From Martelella lutilitoris (GTDB taxonomy: Bacteria > Pseudomonadota > Alphaproteobacteria > Rhizobiales > Rhizobiaceae): a stretch of 64,000 nucleotides of DNA. Below, piece after piece: positions 9,550 to 17,936 of the stretch (its first letter is position 1; every line of letters starts with the position of its first letter). The stretch is taken from NCBI RefSeq assembly GCF_005924265.1, contig NZ_VCLB01000004.1, positions 248,001-312,000 on the forward strand. Direction: 5' to 3'. The position numbers were made by a program, and so were the translations under genes. Under the pieces are notes generated by a model. The model was given only the letters and a program-made list of their open reading frames with translations, had not been told where the DNA came from and made no database searches.

Positions 9550-9562
9550 GGAGAGCAAGGAC

Positions 9563-10876
9563 ATGGCTGATCTCAGAAACAATTTCGTCGGTATCAAATC
9601 GCCCAACCCGTTCTGGCTCGCCTCCGCGCCGCCGACGGACAAGGCCTATAATGTCGAGCGCGCCTTCCGTGAAGGCTGGGGCGGCGTCGTGTGGAAGACG
9701 CTCGGCGAGGAAGGCCCGCCGGTCGTCAACGTCAACGGCCCGCGTTATGGCGCGATCTGGGGCGCCGACCGCCGGCTTCTCGGGCTCAACAATATCGAGT
9801 TGATCACCGACCGCGATCTCTATCTGAACCTCCGCGAAATCAAGGAAGTGAAGATGCGCTGGCCGGACCGGGCCATCGTGGTTTCCATCATGGTGCCCTG
9901 CGACGAGGAGAGCTGGAAGGCGATCCTGCCGCTGGTCGAAGAGACAGGCGCCGACGGGATCGAGCTCAATTTCGGCTGTCCCCACGGCATGTCGGAGCGC
10001 GGCATGGGCGCCGCCGTCGGCCAGGTGCCGGAATATGTCGAAATGGTGGTGCGCTGGTGCAAGCAATATACCCGCATGCCGGTGATCACCAAGCTGACGC
10101 CGAACATCACGGACATTCGCCATTCCGCGCGCGCGGCCCATCGCGGCGGCACCGATGCAGTGTCGCTGATCAACACGATCAATTCCATCGTCTCGGTCGA
10201 CCTCGACACTTTCGCGCCGATCCCGACGGTCGGCGGCAAGGGCACCCATGGCGGCTATTGCGGCCCGGCGGTCAAGCCGATCGCGCTCAACATGGTGGCC
10301 GAGATCGCCCGCGACCCGGAAACCGCCGGCCTGCCGATTTCCGGCATCGGCGGCATCACCACCTGGCGGGACGCGGCCGAATTCATGGTGCTCGGCGCCG
10401 GCAATGTGCAGGTCTGCACGGCGGCGATGACCTACGGATTCAAGATCGTCAAGGAAATGATCTCCGGCCTTTCGGCGTGGATGGACACGAAGGGCTTCGC
10501 CACGCTCGACGAGATTTCCGGCCGCGCCGTGCCGAATGTCACCGACTGGCAATACCTCAACCTCAATTCCATAACCAAGGCCCGCATCGACCAGGACGCC
10601 TGCATCAAATGCGGCCGCTGCCACATTGCCTGCGAGGACACCTCGCACCAGGCGATCACGGCCATGGTCGACGGCGAACGCCACTTCATGGTGAAGGAAG
10701 AAGACTGCGTCGGCTGCAATCTCTGCGTCAATGTCTGCCCCGTTGAAAACTGCATCGACATGGTGACGCTGGCACCCGGTGAAACGGACCGGCGCACCGG
10801 CAAGACGGTTTCCGCCGACTACGCCAACTGGACGTCTCACCCGAACAACCCGATGGCGACGAAGGCGGCCGAATAG
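9563..10876 (+). CDS. preA: NAD-dependent dihydropyrimidine dehydrogenase, PreA subunit
   Basis: A 437-aa catalytic subunit: an FMN-binding TIM barrel of the dihydroorotate dehydrogenase family (about residues 1-320), followed by a ferredoxin-like C-terminus with two [4Fe-4S] motifs. These are CIKCGRCHIAC near residue 347 and CVGCNLCVNVCP near 383. The active-site loop NFGCPHGMSERGMG (about 135-150) carries the catalytic cysteine region. Together with PreT it performs the first, reductive step of pyrimidine catabolism; dihydropyrimidinase and the N-carbamoyl-amidase encoded further right do the next two. AAGGAGAGCAAGGAC precedes the ATG. A strong terminator follows the stop codon. Confidence 0.96.
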   Translation: MADLRNNFVGIKSPNPFWLASAPPTDKAYNVERAFREGWGGVVWKTLGEEGPPVVNVNGPRYGAIWGADRRLLGLNNIELITDRDLYLNLREIKEVKMRWPDRAIVVSIMVPCDEESWKAILPLVEETGADGIELNFGCPHGMSERGMGAAVGQVPEYVEMVVRWCKQYTRMPVITKLTPNITDIRHSARAAHRGGTDAVSLINTINSIVSVDLDTFAPIPTVGGKGTHGGYCGPAVKPIALNMVAEIARDPETAGLPISGIGGITTWRDAAEFMVLGAGNVQVCTAAMTYGFKIVKEMISGLSAWMDTKGFATLDEISGRAVPNVTDWQYLNLNSITKARIDQDACIKCGRCHIACEDTSHQAITAMVDGERHFMVKEEDCVGCNLCVNVCPVENCIDMVTLAPGETDRRTGKTVSADYANWTSHPNNPMATKAAE

Positions 10877-10904
10877 GCACGCCTCAAACAATAACACATG
10901 AGAA

Positions 10905-10937
10905 AGCCATGGGGTCGCGCCGGCCCCATGGCTTTTT
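10905..10937 (+). terminator. Intrinsic terminator after preA
   Basis: AAAGCCATGGGG and CCCCATGGCTTT form a long perfect stem around a short GC-rich loop, followed by a T run. It ends the preTA transcript and separates it from the GGDEF/EAL gene. Confidence 0.85.
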
Positions 10938-11060
10938 GTCTCTACCAATCATGTATTTTTAGAGATAAATCAAACAGAACAATCTAATATACTTATATTT
11001 CTCTTCGAATATTAAGTATATATATAGGATAAAACTCTTTTTACATTGATTTCGCCTCAC
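10938..11060. promoter_or_regulatory. AT-rich upstream region of the GGDEF/EAL gene
   Basis: About 120 bp is strikingly AT-rich compared with the GC-rich surroundings, with alternating TATATATA near 11020. It probably contains the promoter of the GGDEF/EAL gene and may bind nucleoid proteins. No single hexamer pair can be chosen with confidence. Confidence 0.4.
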
Positions 11061-11110
11061 AATGTCCTGCAGCATGCGAAGCAAGGCAGGAGACGGGAGC
11101 AGGCGAGAGA

Positions 11111-13762
11111 ATGCTGAAGCCGGCAGCACAGCGACGAAAAAGATCTTACCGGTTGACGCCGAGCGACATTCTCGCTCTGGCCGTCGTCGCGCTCGTGCTC
11201 GGCTCGATGATCGTCGCCAATCGCCAGGCCGAATACAATTTCACCGAGAACCTGCGGCTGAAGACATCGGAGCGCATGGCGGTTTCCACGGCACGCCTTG
11301 AGGCGGATCTGGAAGAGAACCTCCGGCTGGTGGAGGGGATGGGCGTTGCGCTCTCGCTCGAGCCCGAAATCGATGCCGACCGCTTTGCGCGGCTGGCCGA
11401 CAAGCTGGTCGAGGGCCACAACGCGATCGCAAGCATTGCGCTCGCCCGCGACCTCAAGATCACCATGGTCTATCCGCTCGAAGAAAACCGGGAGGCGATT
11501 GGACTGGATTACCGCGACCGTCCGGAACAGCTTGCCGCGATCGACAAGGCATTGCTCGCGCGCGGGGCGGTCGTTGACGGTCCGATCGTGCTGGTTCAGG
11601 GCGGCTCGGGGCTGCTCACCTACTATCCGCTCTATGACGGCGAGGACAGCGAGACCTGGGGCCTGCTCTCGGCAATCGTTTCACTCGAAGACCTGCTCGC
11701 CGACCGCACGATCACCGCGCGCCATCCCGACCTCGACCTTGCGCTTGCCAAGAACGGCCCTGACGGATCGCCGGCCGATATCCTTTTCGGGCGAGCGGCA
11801 ATCTTCGAGGCCGATCCGGTCACGCAAGCGATCGAGCTTGCCAATACGCAATGGACGCTCGCCGCCGTACCGAAATCCGGCTGGAGCGAGCCGGTTTCTG
11901 AGGCGCTGCCCCGACAGATCATGATCGGCACGATCGGTCTCGTCATCATTGCAGCCGTTGTCGGCATCGCCTGGCTGATGCGCCTGCGCCAGCGAAACCT
12001 GGCAAAGCTCGGTCGGCTTTCCCGACGAATGCAGCTTGCCCTCGACGCCTCGAAGATCGGCGTCTGGGAGATGGATCTGGAGAGCGGCGAGGCCGTCTGG
12101 GACAGGCGGATGTACGCGCTTTACGGCAAATCGCCGGACTGCGGAAAAAGCCCCATGCAGATCTGGTTCGAAAGACTCCATCCCGACGATCTGAGAAAGG
12201 AAAAGACAAGGATGGAAATCACGATCGCCGAGGAAGCGGACTTCCGCAACACCTTCCGCATCGTGCTGGACGATGGAGAAACCCATCACATACAGGTCTT
12301 CGGCACGTTCTTCACGGACCCGGACGGCAAGGCGCGGATGATCGGCGTCAACTGGGACATAACCGAGGATGTCAGGCTTCACGAGAAGCTGAAAGGCGCC
12401 AATGTCGAGGCGCGCCAGAAGAATGCGGCGCTTGAAAAAGCGCAGAAGGTGCTGCGCCACAACGCGCTTCACGACGCGCTGACGGGCCTCGCCAACCGGC
12501 GCTATCTCGGCGAGGCCTTTGCCGGCGGCAAGGCCAGCGAGGCGATCGGGCCCGACGGACCGCCCTATGCCGTCCTGCACGTCGACCTCGACCGCTTCAA
12601 GGAGATTAACGACACGCTCGGCCATGCCGCGGGCGACGCGATGCTGCGCCACAGCGCCAACATGCTGCGCAGCATTGCCGGCGCCCACGACTTCCTTGCG
12701 CGCGTCGGCGGCGACGAGTTCACGCTGGTGACCGGCTGGGATGGCAATGTCGAACGGCTGACACGTCTGGCGCAGGAGATCATCCGCGCCCTTGGCCGGC
12801 CACTCCAATATGGCGAGCACCATGTGCGCGTCAGCGCCAGCGTCGGCATCGCCTGGATCGACAGCGAGACGACCACGATGCGCGATGCGCTCGTCAACGC
12901 CGGCATCGCGCTCTATGAGGCCAAGCGCATGGGCCGCAACCAGTTCGTGATCTTCGACGCCACGCTGCGCAATATCGCGATTACCAACAAGAAGGTGGCC
13001 GACGAATTGCTGGCCGCCCTTGAAGAGGACCAGTTCGAGGTGTTCTACCAGCCTCAGATTTCCGCGCGCACCGAGGAGATACAGGGCGTCGAGGCGCTGG
13101 TGCGCTGGCATCACCCGACCCGCGGCACGCTCGCCCCGAGCCATTTCATCGGCACCGCCGAGACGACCGGATCGATCGCCCGTATTGACGCCGTCGTGTT
13201 GGAGAAGGCCTGCGCGCAATTTCAGACCTGGCAGCAATCCGGTCTTGCCGTTCCCCATATCTCGGTCAACATCTCCGCCCAGCGACTGATTGACCCGCTT
13301 CTTCTTCAGGGCATCTCGGAAAGCAGGCTCAAGCCCGGCCAACTCTGCATCGAACTTCTCGAATCAATTTCCTTTGACGATCAGGACACCAGCCTGGAAA
13401 GCGCGGTGGCGGCGATCAAGGCGCTCGGGGTCGATGTCGAGATTGACGATTTCGGCACCGGCTACGCCTCGATCCTCAGCCTGCTCTCATTGTCGCCGAA
13501 ACGGCTGAAGATCGACCGGCAACTCGTGCTGCCCATCACCACCGGCCAGAGCCAGCGCCGTCTGGTCGCCTCGATCGTCGAGATCGGCAAGGCGCTCGGC
13601 ATTGAAGTGATCGCCGAAGGCGTCGAAACGGCCGAGCATGCGCGCATCCTGCGCGAACTCGGCGTCGATGCCTTCCAGGGCTATTTCTTCGCGCCGCCGC
13701 TTTCGGCCGACGCCCTGACGCGTTTCGCGCGCGACAGGAACTGGCTCGCGCAAATCTCGTAA
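11111..13762 (+). CDS. CHASE-PAS-GGDEF-EAL cyclic-di-GMP signalling protein
   Basis: An 883-aa inner-membrane sensor. TM1 (about residues 18-38) is followed by a periplasmic CHASE domain (about 45-230, with the typical YPLEENREAIGLDY), TM2 (about 268-290), a PAS domain (about 305-425), a GGDEF domain (intact GGDEF near 533-537) and an EAL domain. The EAL domain has intact EAL near residue 660, plus DDFGTGYAS and AEGVET. Both catalytic signatures are complete, so the protein could make and degrade cyclic-di-GMP. The inhibitory RxxD site before GGDEF keeps its D but lacks the R. It sits between preTA and rutR and ends 4 bp from the convergent rutR stop. The ligand is unknown. Confidence 0.93.
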   Translation: MLKPAAQRRKRSYRLTPSDILALAVVALVLGSMIVANRQAEYNFTENLRLKTSERMAVSTARLEADLEENLRLVEGMGVALSLEPEIDADRFARLADKLVEGHNAIASIALARDLKITMVYPLEENREAIGLDYRDRPEQLAAIDKALLARGAVVDGPIVLVQGGSGLLTYYPLYDGEDSETWGLLSAIVSLEDLLADRTITARHPDLDLALAKNGPDGSPADILFGRAAIFEADPVTQAIELANTQWTLAAVPKSGWSEPVSEALPRQIMIGTIGLVIIAAVVGIAWLMRLRQRNLAKLGRLSRRMQLALDASKIGVWEMDLESGEAVWDRRMYALYGKSPDCGKSPMQIWFERLHPDDLRKEKTRMEITIAEEADFRNTFRIVLDDGETHHIQVFGTFFTDPDGKARMIGVNWDITEDVRLHEKLKGANVEARQKNAALEKAQKVLRHNALHDALTGLANRRYLGEAFAGGKASEAIGPDGPPYAVLHVDLDRFKEINDTLGHAAGDAMLRHSANMLRSIAGAHDFLARVGGDEFTLVTGWDGNVERLTRLAQEIIRALGRPLQYGEHHVRVSASVGIAWIDSETTTMRDALVNAGIALYEAKRMGRNQFVIFDATLRNIAITNKKVADELLAALEEDQFEVFYQPQISARTEEIQGVEALVRWHHPTRGTLAPSHFIGTAETTGSIARIDAVVLEKACAQFQTWQQSGLAVPHISVNISAQRLIDPLLLQGISESRLKPGQLCIELLESISFDDQDTSLESAVAAIKALGVDVEIDDFGTGYASILSLLSLSPKRLKIDRQLVLPITTGQSQRRLVASIVEIGKALGIEVIAEGVETAEHARILRELGVDAFQGYFFAPPLSADALTRFARDRNWLAQIS

Positions 13763-13766
13763 GGCC

Positions 13767-14426
13767 TCAGGCGGCACCCTTGCCGGGAATAAGCCCATTG
13801 ATGAACAAGGCCTCGAGATAACGCGCAGCATCCTCGAATCGTCCCTCCCCCGAAAGCCCCTCGCCCAGCACCGCGCGCACCTGCACGTCGAAATCCGCAT
13901 AATGCTGGGTCGTCGCCCAGATCGAGAAGATCAGGTGGTAGGGATCGACCTTGCGCAGCTTTCCGGCGGCCTGCCAGGCGCGAATCACCTTGGCCTTCTC
14001 GTCGACAAGGTCCTTCAACTCGCCCTTGAGGAAGGATTCGGTATTGGGCGCGCCCTGCAGCACCTCATTGGCGAAAAGCCGGCTTTCGCGCGGATAGTCC
14101 CGCGCCATTTCAAGCTTGCGACGGATATAGGAGCGGATCTCGGCGGCCGGGTCCTTCTCGACGTCGAAGACCCGGAGCGGGTCGAGCCAGATGTCCATCA
14201 CCCGGGCGACAAGGGCCGCGAATACGGCCTCTTTCGAGCGAAAATAATAGAGCACGTTGGGTTTTGACATGCCGGCGGCCTCGGCGATCTGATCGACGGT
14301 CGCCCCTCTGAAACCGTTCGCCGAGAACACATCCAGAGCGGCCTCGAGGATCAGCTCCTCCTTGGCCTCCTGTATGCGCGTCCGCCGCTGTGTTCGCCCC
14401 GCCCGTGGTGTCATTTCCACTTCCAT
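13767..14426 (-). CDS. rutR: RutR-type TetR-family pyrimidine utilisation regulator
   Basis: A 219-aa TetR-family repressor. The N-terminal helix-turn-helix spans about residues 22-70 (FRGATVDQIAEAAGMSKPNVLYYF). The rest matches the RutR ligand domain, including LFANEVLQGAP, WAAAGKLRKVDPYHLIFSIWATTQHYADF with one substitution, and a C-terminal LFINGLIPGK. E. coli RutR binds uracil or thymine and releases TTGACCA-N2-TGGTCAA operators. GAAGGGCG precedes the chosen ATG. The gene is divergent from the amidase gene, whose leader holds a near-consensus RutR box. Regulator and pyrimidine genes are therefore a coherent regulon. Confidence 0.93.
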   Translation of the reverse strand: MEVEMTPRAGRTQRRTRIQEAKEELILEAALDVFSANGFRGATVDQIAEAAGMSKPNVLYYFRSKEAVFAALVARVMDIWLDPLRVFDVEKDPAAEIRSYIRRKLEMARDYPRESRLFANEVLQGAPNTESFLKGELKDLVDEKAKVIRAWQAAGKLRKVDPYHLIFSIWATTQHYADFDVQVRAVLGEGLSGEGRFEDAARYLEALFINGLIPGKGAA

Positions 14427-14478
14427 CGCCCTTCATTCCGCACTGCAACCCGCAGCCAGTTTTGCACAAATTCGAATC

Positions 14479-14497
14479 TAGCCTAAACTTTAGGCTA
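14479..14497. promoter_or_regulatory. Perfect 19-bp palindrome upstream of rutR
   Basis: TAGCCTAAA and TTTAGGCTA form perfect 9-bp arms around a single C. Seven T follow at 14498-14504. It lies about 53 bp upstream of the rutR start, in the divergent region. It could be an operator for rutR autoregulation or for another dimeric regulator. As RNA read rightward it could fold into a 7-bp stem with a U tract. It does not resemble the RutR consensus. Confidence 0.5.
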
Positions 14498-14545
14498 TTT
14501 TTTTGGAAAATGACGATTGAATTTGATGTTGATCACTTGAGCCTT

Positions 14546-14559
14546 GGCGCGGAAGTTGT
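14546..14559 (+). promoter_or_regulatory. Possible weak sigma-54-like promoter
   Basis: TTGGCGCGGAAGTTGTA has GG (14546-14547) and GT (14558-14559) separated by 10 bp, resembling the GG-N10-GC spacing of sigma-54 promoters. The -12 element has GT in place of the required GC, so this is weak. It would place the transcription start inside the RutR box that follows. Confidence 0.2.
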
Positions 14560-14563
14560 AAAG

Positions 14564-14579
14564 TTTACCAAGCGGTCAA
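14564..14579. promoter_or_regulatory. RutR operator upstream of the N-carbamoyl-amidase gene
   Basis: The 16-mer TTTACCAAGCGGTCAA matches the E. coli RutR consensus TTGACCA-N2-TGGTCAA at 12 of 14 defined positions. It lies 95 bp before the amidase start and 138 bp before the rutR start on the other strand. A rutR gene next door and pyrimidine-degradation genes downstream make this a well-supported prediction. Confidence 0.7.
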
Positions 14580-14674
14580 AAACGTGACCGATCCAAACAA
14601 GAAAGGCAATGCTCTCTTTCCGGCGGCTGGACCGGCGTTGGGCAAGGCCTCGGGAACAGAAACGGGGAACAGTC

Positions 14675-15928
14675 ATGGCAGCCTTTGCAGGCGAGAACAT
14701 GCGTATCAACGGCGACCGTCTTTGGGACGCGATCATGGAAATGGCCAGGATCGGACCCGGCGTCGCCGGCGGCAACAACCGCCAGACCTTGACGGATGAG
14801 GACGCGGAAGGCCGCGCGCTCTTTAAAGAATGGTGTGACGAAGCGGGCCTTTCGATGGGCGTCGACAAGATGGGCTCGATGTTCATGACCCGACCGGGCA
14901 CCGATCCCGACGCACTGCCCGTCTATGTCGGCAGCCATCTCGACACCCAGCCGACCGGCGGCAAATATGACGGTGTGCTCGGCGTGCTGTCCGCGCTTGA
15001 ACTGGTGCGCACGCTGAACGACCTTAATATCAAGACCAAGCACCCGATCGTGGTCACCAACTGGGCGAACGAGGAAGGCGCCCGCTTCGCGCCCGCCATG
15101 CTCGCCTCCGGCGTTTTCGCCGGCATGCACACGCTCGACTATGCCTATGGCCGCAAGGATCCAGAGGGCAAGGCCTATGGCGACGAGCTGAAGCGCATCG
15201 GCTGGCTGGGCGAGGAAGAGGTGGGCGCCCGCAAGATGCACGCCTATTACGAATACCACATCGAGCAAGGCCCGATCCTGGAAGCCGAAAAGAAGGAAAT
15301 CGGCGTCGTCACCCACTGTCAGGGCCTCTGGTGGCTGGAATTTACGCTGACCGGCAAGGAAGCCCATACCGGCTCCACGCCGATGGCGATGCGCGTCAAT
15401 GCCGGCCTTGCCATGGCCCGCATTCTGGAAATGGTGCAGAAAGTGGCGATGGATGCCCAGCCGAACGCTGTCGGCGGCGTCGGCCAGATGTTCTTCAAGC
15501 CCAATTCCCGCAATGTGCTGCCCGGCACCGTCACCTTCACCGTCGATATCCGCACGGTAGACCAGGACAAGCTCGACGGCATGCGCGCGGCGATCGAAAA
15601 ACAGGCCGCCGAGATCTGCGAGGAGCTGGGCGTCGGCTGTTCGGTCGAGCCGGTCGGTCATTTCGATCCGGTCACCTTCGACCCCGAACTGGTGAAAAAC
15701 GTTCGCGATGCCGCCGTCGAACTCGGATACGGTCACATGGACATCGTTTCCGGCGCAGGGCACGATGCCTGCTGGGCCGCCAAGGTCGCCCCCGCCACCA
15801 TGGTGATGTGCCCCTGCGTCGACGGGCTGTCGCACAACGAGGCCGAGGACATTTCCAAGGAATGGGCCACCGCCGGCGCGGACGTGTTGCTCAGGGCAGT
15901 GTTGAAGACGGCGGAGATTGTGGAGTAG
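14675..15928 (+). CDS. Zn-dependent N-carbamoyl-beta-alanine amidohydrolase (hydantoinase/carbamoylase family)
   Basis: A 417-aa member of the M20-like amidase family that hydrolyses N-carbamoyl-beta-amino acids to the amino acid, CO2 and NH3. This is the third step of reductive pyrimidine degradation (beta-ureidopropionase, also called PydC, HyuC or AmaB). Visible motifs are GSHLDTQPTGGKYDGVLGVL, with metal-binding H and D near residue 88, ANEEGARF (E near 132), HIEQGPILE (about 197) and a late GAGHDACW. The start at 14675 gives the family length and is preceded by GGGGAA; an in-frame ATG 66 bp upstream adds an atypical basic leader. Allantoate amidohydrolase is a related possibility, but the gene context favours pyrimidines. 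Confidence 0.9.
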   Translation: MAAFAGENMRINGDRLWDAIMEMARIGPGVAGGNNRQTLTDEDAEGRALFKEWCDEAGLSMGVDKMGSMFMTRPGTDPDALPVYVGSHLDTQPTGGKYDGVLGVLSALELVRTLNDLNIKTKHPIVVTNWANEEGARFAPAMLASGVFAGMHTLDYAYGRKDPEGKAYGDELKRIGWLGEEEVGARKMHAYYEYHIEQGPILEAEKKEIGVVTHCQGLWWLEFTLTGKEAHTGSTPMAMRVNAGLAMARILEMVQKVAMDAQPNAVGGVGQMFFKPNSRNVLPGTVTFTVDIRTVDQDKLDGMRAAIEKQAAEICEELGVGCSVEPVGHFDPVTFDPELVKNVRDAAVELGYGHMDIVSGAGHDACWAAKVAPATMVMCPCVDGLSHNEAEDISKEWATAGADVLLRAVLKTAEIVE

Positions 15929-15968
15929 TGGCTTTCGCTCTATATTCTTGGGACGAAGGGATTATCCG

Positions 15969-16175
15969 ATGTCCGACAAGGTTACAAATGAGCTTATATT
16001 TGAAACGCTCAAACGTATGCAGGAAGCGCTTGCCCTGCACACGCAGTATCACCTTGAAACCAAAGAGCGGCTCGGCTTCATTGAACAGCAATATGCCAGC
16101 ATCTCACGACGCATCGATCGCATGGACGGGCGCATTGCACGCATCGAGAAGCGGCTCGACCTGGTCGACGGATAG
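15969..16175 (+). CDS. Small coiled-coil protein of unknown function
   Basis: A 68-aa protein predicted to be almost entirely helical: MSDKVTNELIFETLKRMQEAL, then a heptad-like region ending RRIDRMDGRIARIEKRLDLVDG. The spacing of I, M, I, I and L suggests a short coiled coil. GAAGGGA lies at good spacing before the ATG. Similar small proteins occur scattered in rhizobial genomes, but no function is known to me. It sits 40 bp after the amidase gene and before hydA, so it may be in the same transcript. Confidence 0.55.
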   Translation: MSDKVTNELIFETLKRMQEALALHTQYHLETKERLGFIEQQYASISRRIDRMDGRIARIEKRLDLVDG

Positions 16176-16478
16176 CCGCCGCTCCTTTCTCACCACCGGC
16201 AACACGGCATGAAAAGCAAACCGAAGGACGCAACACCGGCTCTCCGATCGCGCGGCTTCATCGGCGCGAAACCGGCCTCGACCGTCAGCGGCGGGGCGGC
16301 GGTCGCGCCGCAGCCAGGCGAAGCGGCCAGAAGCCGGGGGAGTATCAGCCCCAATCTAGGCGCAGCACCTTCGGACATGAACGAGAACACCTACCCGCGG
16401 GGAAAATACCGGCTGAAATAGACACCATCAAAACGAGAAGCGGAAAACCGCCCGTTTGAAAATCAAGGGAACAGCAGA
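16176..16478. other. Intergenic region, 303 bp
   Basis: This gap separates the small coiled-coil gene from hydA. It holds a 70-codon frame (16209-16421) without a ribosome binding site, rich in Ala, Pro, Gly, Ser and Arg, which I do not accept as a gene. No terminator or repeat seen elsewhere in the window is present. It may carry a second promoter for hydA. Confidence 0.45.
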
Positions 16479-17933
16479 ATGAGCACAGTTATCAAGGGCG
16501 GCACGATTGTCACCGCCGACCTGACCTATAAATCCGATGTAAAGATCGAGGACGGCAAGATCGTCGCGATCGGCCCCGATCTTTCCGGCGACGAGACGCT
16601 GGATGCCACCGGCTGTTTCGTCATGCCCGGCGGCATCGATCCGCATGTGCACCTGCAGATGCCGTTCATGGGCACTTATTCCTCGGATGACTTTGCCAGC
16701 GGTACGCGCGCGGCTGTTGCCGGCGGCACGACCATGGTCGTCGATTTCTGCCTGCCCGATCCCGGCCAGTCGCTGTTCGATGCAATCAAGCGCTGGGACA
16801 ACAAGTCGACCAGTGCGGCCTGCGACTATTCCTTCCACATGGCGATTACCTGGTGGGACAAGCAGGTGTTTGACGAGATGGAAGCGGTCGTCAAGGAACA
16901 CGGCATCAACACCTTCAAGCACTTCATGGCCTATAAGGGCGCGCTGATGGTGAATGACGACGAGATGTTCGCCTCCTTCCAGCGCTGTGCCGAACTTGGC
17001 GCCATGCCGCTGGTCCACGCCGAAAACGGCGATGTCGTTGCCAGCATGCAGGCAAAGCTGATGGCCGAAGGCAATAATGGCCCGGAAGGCCACGCTTATT
17101 CGCGCCCGCCGGAAGTGGAAGGCGAGGCCACCAACCGCGCCATCATGATCGCCGACATGGCCGGCGTGCCGCTTTACGTGGTCCATACCTCCTGCGAGCA
17201 AAGCCACGAGGCGATCCGCCGCGCCAAGCAGAAGGGTATGCGGGTCTATGGCGAGCCGCTGATCCAGCATCTGATGCTCGATGAAAGCGAATATTTCGAC
17301 AAGGACTGGGACCATTCCGCCCGTCGGGTGATGTCGCCGCCCTTCCGCAACAAGCAGCACCAGGACTCGCTCTGGGCCGGCCTGCAATCGGGCACGCTCT
17401 CCTGCGTTGCGACCGACCACTGTGCCTTCACAACCGAGCAGAAGCGCTACGGCGTCAACGACTTCACCAAGATCCCGAACGGTACGGGCGGCCTGGAAGA
17501 CCGTCTGCCGCTTCTTTGGACCTATGGCGTGACGACCGGCAGGCTGACGATGAACGAATTCGTTGCCGTCACCTCCACCAACATTGCCAAGATCCTCAAC
17601 ATGTATCCGAAGAAGGGCGCCGTTCTGGTCGGCGCGGATGCCGATCTCATCGTCTGGGATCCGACGCTGGAAAAGACGATCACCGCCGACACCCAGGTTT
17701 CCGCCATCGATTACAACGTGTTCGAGGGCAAGCATGTGAAGGGCCTGCCGCGCTTCACCCTGTCACGCGGCAAGGTCGTTCTCGAGGAATCGACGCTGAA
17801 GACCGAGGAGGGACACGGCAAATACGTCAAGCGCGAGCCCTACCCGGCCGTCAACAAGGCGCTCTCCACCTGGAAGGACCTCGTTGCCCCGCGCAGAATA
17901 GAGCGCGCCGGCATTCCGCCTTCGGGGGTCTGA
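16479..17933 (+). CDS. hydA: Dihydropyrimidinase (D-hydantoinase)
   Basis: A 484-aa cyclic amidohydrolase that opens 5,6-dihydrouracil or dihydrothymine to N-carbamoyl-beta-amino acids, the second step of reductive pyrimidine catabolism. All binuclear zinc ligands are present: H56 and H58 in DPHVH, carboxylatable K153 in FMAYKG, H180 in LVHAENGD, H236 in VVHTSCEQ and D313 in ATDHCAF. Length is standard. AAGGGA precedes the ATG. LysE and NUDIX genes follow after 3 and 4 bp, and the ABC ATPase gene overlaps the NUDIX stop, so these are one transcription unit. Confidence 0.96.
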   Translation: MSTVIKGGTIVTADLTYKSDVKIEDGKIVAIGPDLSGDETLDATGCFVMPGGIDPHVHLQMPFMGTYSSDDFASGTRAAVAGGTTMVVDFCLPDPGQSLFDAIKRWDNKSTSAACDYSFHMAITWWDKQVFDEMEAVVKEHGINTFKHFMAYKGALMVNDDEMFASFQRCAELGAMPLVHAENGDVVASMQAKLMAEGNNGPEGHAYSRPPEVEGEATNRAIMIADMAGVPLYVVHTSCEQSHEAIRRAKQKGMRVYGEPLIQHLMLDESEYFDKDWDHSARRVMSPPFRNKQHQDSLWAGLQSGTLSCVATDHCAFTTEQKRYGVNDFTKIPNGTGGLEDRLPLLWTYGVTTGRLTMNEFVAVTSTNIAKILNMYPKKGAVLVGADADLIVWDPTLEKTITADTQVSAIDYNVFEGKHVKGLPRFTLSRGKVVLEESTLKTEEGHGKYVKREPYPAVNKALSTWKDLVAPRRIERAGIPPSGV

Positions 17934-17936
17934 CGC

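Noticed and set aside
14609-14674. Upstream ATG for the N-carbamoyl-amidase
   Set aside because: The 22 extra residues are Arg-rich and unlike the family; the ATG at 14675 has a better ribosome binding site and gives the normal length.
16209-16421. 70-codon frame between the coiled-coil gene and hydA
   Set aside because: No ribosome binding site and biased Ala/Pro/Gly/Arg composition as expected of non-coding GC-rich DNA.
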